Shown here in pieces: positions 5,946 through 11,499 of a stretch of DNA of 13,930 nt; position 1 is the stretch's first letter; each line of letters begins with the position of its first letter. Made by a program: the position numbers and the translations under genes. The notes under the pieces are model-generated. The model did not search any database. It was not told the DNA's origin and saw only the letters and a list, made by a program, of their open reading frames with translations. This DNA is from Planctomycetota bacterium (GTDB lineage Bacteria > Planctomycetota > PUPC01 > JACPCR01), in NCBI GenBank assembly GCA_030740295.1, contig JASLXP010000053.1:1-13930 (forward strand). Direction: 5' to 3'.

Positions 5946-7421
5946 ATGCCCATCACAAGACCTGACCAACCCAACTTCCTCCTCATCTGCACGGACCACT
6001 GGAGCGATATCTTCACTCGACCCGGCGGCCACGATGTGGTGATGACGCCGACTCTTGACCAGCTCGCCCGCAGTGGGACACGCTACTCACGGGCCTACTC
6101 CGCGTGCCCGTCGTGCATCCCGTCACGAAAGTCGCTGATGACTGGTATGCGTGCCCGTACTCACGGTGACCGCGTGTATCGCGACAAGGTGCCCTTGCCG
6201 GATGATGTGACGACGCTTCCACAATGTTTTCGGGGCGCGGGTTATCAGTCCGTCGCGGTTGGCAAGCTCCACACCTGGCCACAGCGGGACCGGATTGGCT
6301 TTGATGAGGTCATCCTCGAAGACCAGGGCCGGCACCAGTACCACGACGTGGCCGAAGGCGACTGCGACGATTACGAGCTCTACCTCATGGAGCAGGGCTA
6401 CACCGGGGAAGAGTTCGCCTCCGGCATGCCGACCAACGACTGGATCTCCCGCGCGTGGCAGCTTCCGGAGAAGCACCACCAGATAAATTGGGCCGCGAGA
6501 GAGATGTGCAAAACCATCCGGCGCCGGGACCCACGCAAGCCCGGCTTCTGGTACCTCTCTTTCTCTGCTCCGCATCCGCCGGTGGTTCCGCCGCAGGCCT
6601 ACTTGGACCTTTATCGCGACGTCGAAATCGACAGACCGGTCGTCGGTGAATGGTCATCCAACTTCGACGACCTGCCCTGGTTCATGAAGAACAGGACCTA
6701 TCCTTCCGCTCTCCACGGGTCCCCTCCCGAACATGAGATCAGGTTGGCCCGCCAGGCTTTCTACGCCACTCTCACCCAGATCGACCACCAGATTCGAACA
6801 GTCATCGGATACCTGCGCGAGGCCGAGCTGCTGAAGAACACTTACATCATCTTCACCAGCGACCACGGCCACATGGTCGGCGAACATAACATGTGGTGCA
6901 TGACGCCATTCTACGAAGCCTCGGCAAAGATCCCGCTCATCATCGTCCCGGCAGATGGCGACGAAAGGATCGGCGTTGGGGTGGAAGACGGCCGCTTCGC
7001 CGAGTTTGCCGACATCATGCCCACCCTCCTCGACCTCGCCGGCATCCCGATCCTGGAGCAGGTGGACCAGATGTCCCTTATCGGCGAAGACAAGCGCGAC
7101 TACATCTACGGCGAGCACGGGGAAAGCAACCAGGCCCAGCGAATGATCCGGAAAGACCGATTGAAGCTCATCTACTATCCGGTCGGCAATCAGTCCCAGT
7201 TATTCGACCTCGAAGCCGACCCGCGCGAGACCAACGACCTCGCAGGTGATCCGGATCACAGCGACGATTTGGCATCACTTCAGCAACTGCTCATCGAAAA
7301 CATCTGGGGAAGTGATCTGGAATGGATCAGAGACGGTAAACTCGTCGGCCTGCCAGCCATCGAGTTCAAACCACCGTCACCAAAACAGCTCACCGGTCAG
7401 AGAGGGATACGTTTCCCCTAA
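5946..7421 (+). CDS. Cys-type sulfatase (S1 family), no signal peptide
   Basis: This 491-residue protein is a sulfatase that would hydrolyse a sulfate ester. The signature is C57-I-P-S-R61 followed by KSLMTG, in which C57 must be oxidised to formylglycine by a maturase. Other family residues are visible: the N-terminal metal ligand region NFLLICTDHW (D17, then H18 where many members have Asp or Gln), GKLHTW (K107, H109), SAPHPP (H210), SDHGHMVGEHNMW (D306, H307) and SAKIPLI (K328). The tail has the usual DLEADPRETNDLA segment of the C-terminal subdomain. Length is normal. The start at 5946 lacks a ribosome site, and the codons upstream (TPPLPHFLRIP) do not encode a signal peptide, so the enzyme appears cytoplasmic, unlike the exported glycosidases around it. 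The substrate (sugar, choline or aryl sulfate) cannot be fixed from sequence. No formylglycine-generating enzyme is in the window. Confidence 0.93.
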   Translation: MPITRPDQPNFLLICTDHWSDIFTRPGGHDVVMTPTLDQLARSGTRYSRAYSACPSCIPSRKSLMTGMRARTHGDRVYRDKVPLPDDVTTLPQCFRGAGYQSVAVGKLHTWPQRDRIGFDEVILEDQGRHQYHDVAEGDCDDYELYLMEQGYTGEEFASGMPTNDWISRAWQLPEKHHQINWAAREMCKTIRRRDPRKPGFWYLSFSAPHPPVVPPQAYLDLYRDVEIDRPVVGEWSSNFDDLPWFMKNRTYPSALHGSPPEHEIRLARQAFYATLTQIDHQIRTVIGYLREAELLKNTYIIFTSDHGHMVGEHNMWCMTPFYEASAKIPLIIVPADGDERIGVGVEDGRFAEFADIMPTLLDLAGIPILEQVDQMSLIGEDKRDYIYGEHGESNQAQRMIRKDRLKLIYYPVGNQSQLFDLEADPRETNDLAGDPDHSDDLASLQQLLIENIWGSDLEWIRDGKLVGLPAIEFKPPSPKQLTGQRGIRFP

Positions 7422-7512
7422 CGCGGGCTTCGACGGAAATCGTAGCTGCGGGGTCCTGGCGCGGAGAACTGACCAAGGCAGACTTTAATGGTTGTGTTGT
7501 TGCGCCTGCATC

Positions 7513-8052
7513 TCACCAGAGTTTCCACCAGGGCTTGGATGGTGAGGGGGGCGGCTCATTGTGATCATCGATGCATTTCAGATCCGGGTAAAGAGATTCG
7601 ACTGTATCCTCATCCCACTCTTTGCCTGAAGGCTCGTCAGGGTGTTCAACCTCGCTCGGAGGAAGATCGCCAAACCGCTCTTCAAGCGCGGTATTCACAG
7701 AGTATTCAAAGCCTTCATAGCACGGATGGTTCTCATCGAATTCGACGTCCTTAAGTGAATTCGGATCGGCAAGGGCCTTTTCGAAAGTTCTGCGTCCCAT
7801 TGAAATAAGCGTAGACCGAAAATCCGAAAAGGAATCATCGGAACACCCGCCATTGAGGATGTGCGCAGCACCCCACAGAGGCCAGGAATATGCCCGGACA
7901 TTCGCAGTGTCGAAATGCCTGGAAAAGCTCCTCAAGTCATCATCGGATAATGTTGACAACTCCTCGGATAACAGTTCGCATTTCGCATCCATGACTCCAC
8001 CGGAATTGTCATGTACACGGTCCACTATTTCCCAGAACTGTTTAACTTCCAT
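7513..8052 (-). CDS. DUF4240 domain protein
   Basis: From the ATG at 8052 this encodes 179 residues opening MEVKQFWEIVDRV, the usual start of DUF4240 proteins. Further family-like segments are LSTLSDDDLRSFSRHFD, a WGAAHILNGGCSDDSFSDFR core, and FEKALADPNSLKDV. The C-terminal third is acidic and proline-rich and ends PSKPWWKLW. There is no signal peptide or membrane segment, so it is probably cytoplasmic. DUF4240 has no established function as far as I know; such genes are often scattered as single accessory genes. A GTG at 8082 in the same frame would add ten residues (to MSWTVTQNGT), but the domain begins at the ATG. Neither start has a clear ribosome site. It is convergent with the sulfatase (91-nt gap) and diverges from the next gene. 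By eye its base composition is less GC-rich than its neighbours, possibly an acquired gene. Confidence 0.82.
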   Translation of the reverse strand: MEVKQFWEIVDRVHDNSGGVMDAKCELLSEELSTLSDDDLRSFSRHFDTANVRAYSWPLWGAAHILNGGCSDDSFSDFRSTLISMGRRTFEKALADPNSLKDVEFDENHPCYEGFEYSVNTALEERFGDLPPSEVEHPDEPSGKEWDEDTVESLYPDLKCIDDHNEPPPSPSKPWWKLW

Positions 8053-8329
8053 GGTTCCATTCTGCGTAACGGTCCAGCTCACCGACCGCCGCTGGAAGTG
8101 CCAGCGCCTGCTAAAACGGCGAGTATCAAAATTCTCAGGTCCAGTTCCATTTCTCAGTTGAGCGGCGGTTCTGTTGAAGCGGGTGGTTAGCTGACTTCAC
8201 TTCTCAGGAGTAGGCTCTGTCTCGACTGAAGAGAGCGTTAGTCGCCATTTCTCAGAAACTTCTGCGGCCGAATCGGATGGGCGTCCTCGCCCTGTTCATG
8301 GATCCTACAAGAACAAAAGGAGAAGACTG
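8053..8329. promoter_or_regulatory. Divergent spacer with repeated TTCTCAG motifs
   Basis: This 277-bp gap separates the diverging DUF4240 and ATC-hydrolase-like genes. TTCTCAG occurs four times on the plus strand (8132-8138, 8151-8157, 8201-8207, 8249-8255), and the longer CCATTTCTCAG is exact at 8147-8157 and 8245-8255. No open frame with family features is present. Promoters for both genes should lie here, but I cannot place them. Confidence 0.35.
8318..8322 (+). promoter_or_regulatory. Ribosome binding site for the ATC-hydrolase-like gene
   Basis: AGGAG lies seven bases before the ATG at 8330, one of the two best ribosome sites in the window, and fixes that start. Confidence 0.75.
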
Positions 8330-8845
8330 ATGCCTGGTAGCCTGAACGATATCCTGCCTGAACCGATAAGCGAAGAAAACGAGAAGATTCTACTGGATCT
8401 AATGAAGCGAAAGATGAAAGGCGCCGCGGGTCTTGCGGTGCGACTGATGCACGCGATGGAAGACCGCTTCGGGCCCGAAGCACGAGAGGTGGTGCGCGAC
8501 ATGGCGCAGAATCGAGAGGTCACACCGAATCCGGAAGCAGGCGATCCACAGGATGACCTGCATGATTTCTCCAACCGGCTCGACAAAGGGTGCGCGGGCA
8601 GTCACCAATGGGTGAGGGTGAGCGATGAGCCCGACCGCATTGCCTACCATTTCACACGATGTATGTGGGCGGAAGTCTACAGGGAACTGGGCGAGCCCGA
8701 GTTGGGCTATGTTATATGTTCCGGTGACGACCCGGCAGTAAGGTCCGTTAACCCAAAGCTGGCCTTCCAAAGAACGAAAGTCCTGATGAATGGCGATGAC
8801 CTTTGCGACCACGTCTTTTATGTGAAGAAGGGGCCGGAAGGATAG
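8330..8845 (+). CDS. L-2-amino-thiazoline-4-carboxylate hydrolase-like protein
   Basis: This 171-residue protein resembles the ATC hydrolase family, in which the Pseudomonas enzyme opens L-2-amino-thiazoline-4-carboxylate to S-carbamoyl-cysteine on the way to L-cysteine. The family-like part is the C-terminal half: a C111-M-W-A-E-V-Y-R-E-L-G segment, ELGYVICSGDDPAV (C130, D133-D134), a long strand FQRTKVLMNGDDLCDHVFY (C159, D160) and a hydrophilic tail. The N-terminal 80 residues are helical and charged, with no signal peptide. Many bacteria, including anaerobes and soil strains, carry such homologues without any thiazoline metabolism, so the substrate assignment is weak. It stands alone on its strand, with a strong AGGAG ribosome site. 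It converges on the GH5-like gene with only 36 nt between their ends. Confidence 0.75.
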   Translation: MPGSLNDILPEPISEENEKILLDLMKRKMKGAAGLAVRLMHAMEDRFGPEAREVVRDMAQNREVTPNPEAGDPQDDLHDFSNRLDKGCAGSHQWVRVSDEPDRIAYHFTRCMWAEVYRELGEPELGYVICSGDDPAVRSVNPKLAFQRTKVLMNGDDLCDHVFYVKKGPEG

Positions 8846-8881
8846 GAGGCGTGCGACACTGAAGGCAGGAAGAGCTGAACT

Positions 8882-11449
8882 TCATTCCACAAGCAGGAAC
8901 CAGTGTGTTCCTGCATCGGTTGGCAGGTCGATGACATAGGCGCCATCGATCTGGCGCAATGGCACGGCCGGACCGTGTTGGGCATCTCTTTTAAGAGGTA
9001 CGAGGTCCAGTCCCTTTACTGCTGAACGCAACTGGATCTGGCCGGCGACTGGTTCAGAAAGGTATTGGCGGTCCCCTTCAGTGATGGCGCGCACCCGTGC
9101 TACGGCGCTCACAAGGATTCGCCCTGATTGCTTCAGTGGCTTGCCATCGAGGCTGGTCAGCACGACCGCGGCCTTGGATGACCGGATGCGGAAAGTGGTA
9201 TCGGCAAGCTCGACCGTCTTTTCCTTCAGCCAACCGATCGCTGCCTGCGACCTGGACGTATTGATGGTTTGGATGCCTTCTTTCCAGTCCCTCCGGACTT
9301 CGCCGGTATCGGTTTCGATGAAAGTCTGTCCGGGCGGCAGCAGGTCCTTGTTCAAGTCACGAATGGTCAGGGCATCGGGCATTCCGGGAGAGGGTTTGAG
9401 CCAGGGGAGTTCTTTCGTCTTCGGCATGGCGATGACGAGCCGGTGCTGTTCCAGGGCCGTTCGGATAGCCGTACTCGTCTTGGGCGATGCATTAGTCATG
9501 AACAGGACATCTGGCGACGGTGATATGACCGCAGTCTGTTTTGCCGGGAGAACGTGTCCTTCGCGAATCATGACGGCAGCGGCCGGCATGAGGCCGGCGA
9601 TTGCAGGATGCATGTAGCTCGACCAGGGAGATGTGTTCGAGCCGCGGAGGCCGTCCTGGGAGTAGCCATAAAGCATGGGCGCGTCCCAGCCCTGAAAGGC
9701 GGTCATGGCCGCCATGTAAAGCGGAATGGTGAAGGCGTCATTGAGATGGCGACCGTCTGAGATGTTGTACTCCGTGATGGTTAACGGCTTGCCGGCTACC
9801 TGGGCGTGGCCGATCCAATGCATGAAATTGGGCACGAAACGCGGGTTGCCGCGCAGGAACTCGCCGCCCGAATAGCTGTGCGCGTCGATGATGTCGCCCT
9901 CGGTGAGGGCCGGCAGCGAGTAGAGCGGGGTACCGCCCCACATCTGGCAAGTTGAAATCGGGACCTTCACGCCGAGCGAACGCAGATGGCTCACCATGTC
10001 CCGATTGAACTCGGCTTCCAGATCGTTAAGCAGCAGCTTGGACGGCCCGGGCACCCAGGTTTGCCCGATGCGGCTGTTGTCGAGTCCATACTTCTTTGCG
10101 AAGGCGTCCCGCTTTGTCTCGAAGAGTTTCTGGTGGTGGGGATTTCCCTTGTCGCCGAGGAAGGTATTCCCGAAGTGATGGGTCAATTCGTTTTCGTTTG
10201 TGATCAGCAGAGCCATGACGGCCGGTTCATCTTTGAGCGCGAGGCCGGTGTGAGGGTTCTTCCGGGTCAGCAACTGTTCGTTGAAGTCTTTCAAAAGCTT
10301 GCGGATGCGGCTGTTGAGGTAGTTGAAGCCCTTGGCTTCGGCGCCGCCCCTTTTGAGGTGTTTGGAGAGGTCTGACCAGCCTGGGATGTTGTCGGCCTCC
10401 CGGAACGGCCTGCCCACCAGGAGGTCGACCCAGACGTAGATGCCTTCGTCCTTCAAACACTTTGTCCACCAGAAGTAGGAATCGAGTGCCTGCTCGTCGA
10501 TCTCCTGCGAGGTCGGGCCTGCAGCAATGAGGCAGTCTCTGACCCAACCTGCTGAGTCGTGGTGATGCAACCGGACGAGGTTGAAGCCCAGTTGTGCAAT
10601 GCGGCGGGCGTGCTGTTGGATGAGGTCTCGATCTTTGATGAAGAGCGAGTAGGCCTGAACATTACAGCCCCAGAACTGGATCGGCCTTCCGTCCTCGAAC
10701 TCGAACCGGTCACCGGCAGCCCTGACGAAGCCGTGCTTCCCCGCGGGTTTATGGTTGAGCCCTGACAGGTCTATGAACGACTTGTGAGGGTCGAGGGCCT
10801 GTTTGAACCAATGAGTCGTATCTGCCGGCCCATAGAGCTCACCGAGGCTCCGCTGAACTGTCCCGCCTTCTGGCAGGTCGACCGTCATCTTGAATGGCTG
10901 CTTTCCCGCCTTTAGAGCATCGGTGAAGAACATGGCCCGGATTATCTGCTTCTGCCCGCGCTCGAAATACACATTCGCAAGGGCCGGCTCGAAGGAGACT
11001 GTGATGGTCTCGCCTTGTTTGTATTGCCAGGACCAGCCGCGGTTGCCTTCGAGCAGTTCCGGATCGTTTTTCGCTCCGCCGAGGGCTGGAGAATCGAGCT
11101 TGAGTTTGAATTCGATACCGGCGCCGATAACGCCATTCTGGTCCTTGTTGAATCTGAATTCGTAATCCCATGCCATGCGATTCTGTGCACTCGATTGCCA
11201 CTGCCCGTCGGCATCGACATCCAGTTTCGCGAAACGGAGTGTGAATGGCGCGGCCTTGCCCCTGGCTGTGCCGACTTTCACTCGCGCCCCATCCCAACTC
11301 CATTTCGCGCCCCAGCCAACGTAATGGGACTCCACCAGCGGAGAGGAGTCTTCACTGATAACGAACAGCCCGCTTCGATCAGACGGGGCAATCTCCGGAC
11401 CGGCAGTCAAAGCCTGGCCAACATAAGCCATATACGCGAGTAGCATCAT
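8882..11449 (-). CDS. GH5-like clan GH-A glycosidase
   Basis: This 855-residue protein has an N-terminal beta-rich region (about 20-230) before a clan GH-A TIM barrel (about 240-620). The barrel starts FVRAAGDRFEFEDGRPIQFW-GCN, and has LGFNLVRLHHHDS (R293), the acid/base motif LLITNENEL (N418-E419), the D-A-H-S-Y strand (H524, Y526) and the nucleophile strand PLTITEYN (E560). Both catalytic Glu residues are therefore present, so it is probably active on beta-linked polysaccharide; cellulose, mannan or another glucan cannot be told apart. Residues about 690-855 form a C-terminal beta-sandwich (VVLTSLDGKPLKQSGRILVSAV). The first 16 residues (MMLLAYMAYVGQALTA) look like a signal peptide lacking the usual Lys/Arg. 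The ATG at 11449 is supported by AGGAG seven bases upstream. It follows the GHL6-like gene by 50 nt, probably in one operon. Confidence 0.85.
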   Translation of the reverse strand: MMLLAYMAYVGQALTAGPEIAPSDRSGLFVISEDSSPLVESHYVGWGAKWSWDGARVKVGTARGKAAPFTLRFAKLDVDADGQWQSSAQNRMAWDYEFRFNKDQNGVIGAGIEFKLKLDSPALGGAKNDPELLEGNRGWSWQYKQGETITVSFEPALANVYFERGQKQIIRAMFFTDALKAGKQPFKMTVDLPEGGTVQRSLGELYGPADTTHWFKQALDPHKSFIDLSGLNHKPAGKHGFVRAAGDRFEFEDGRPIQFWGCNVQAYSLFIKDRDLIQQHARRIAQLGFNLVRLHHHDSAGWVRDCLIAAGPTSQEIDEQALDSYFWWTKCLKDEGIYVWVDLLVGRPFREADNIPGWSDLSKHLKRGGAEAKGFNYLNSRIRKLLKDFNEQLLTRKNPHTGLALKDEPAVMALLITNENELTHHFGNTFLGDKGNPHHQKLFETKRDAFAKKYGLDNSRIGQTWVPGPSKLLLNDLEAEFNRDMVSHLRSLGVKVPISTCQMWGGTPLYSLPALTEGDIIDAHSYSGGEFLRGNPRFVPNFMHWIGHAQVAGKPLTITEYNISDGRHLNDAFTIPLYMAAMTAFQGWDAPMLYGYSQDGLRGSNTSPWSSYMHPAIAGLMPAAAVMIREGHVLPAKQTAVISPSPDVLFMTNASPKTSTAIRTALEQHRLVIAMPKTKELPWLKPSPGMPDALTIRDLNKDLLPPGQTFIETDTGEVRRDWKEGIQTINTSRSQAAIGWLKEKTVELADTTFRIRSSKAAVVLTSLDGKPLKQSGRILVSAVARVRAITEGDRQYLSEPVAGQIQLRSAVKGLDLVPLKRDAQHGPAVPLRQIDGAYVIDLPTDAGTHWFLLVE
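8893..8914 (-). other. Perfect hairpin at the 3' end of the GH5-like gene
   Basis: GCAGGAAC (8893-8900), a CAGTGT loop and GTTCCTGC (8907-8914) form an 8-bp perfect stem eight bases before the stop codon (8882-8884). There is no T-run on either strand, so it is not a standard terminator. It sits in the 36-nt convergent zone and could act on either transcript. Confidence 0.4.
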
Positions 11450-11456
11450 CCAATTG

Positions 11457-11461
11457 CTCCT
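11457..11461 (-). promoter_or_regulatory. Ribosome binding site for the GH5-like gene
   Basis: On the minus strand this reads AGGAG, seven bases before the ATG at 11449. No in-frame start exists upstream within the 50-nt gap, so this site decides the start. Confidence 0.75.
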
Positions 11462-11499
11462 GAGTTCGATTGAACGGGCCGGTCTGCTGACTCTTGACT

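Noticed and set aside
8053..8082. Upstream GTG start for the DUF4240 gene
   Set aside because: The ten extra residues precede the normal domain start MEVKQFW, and no ribosome site supports the GTG.
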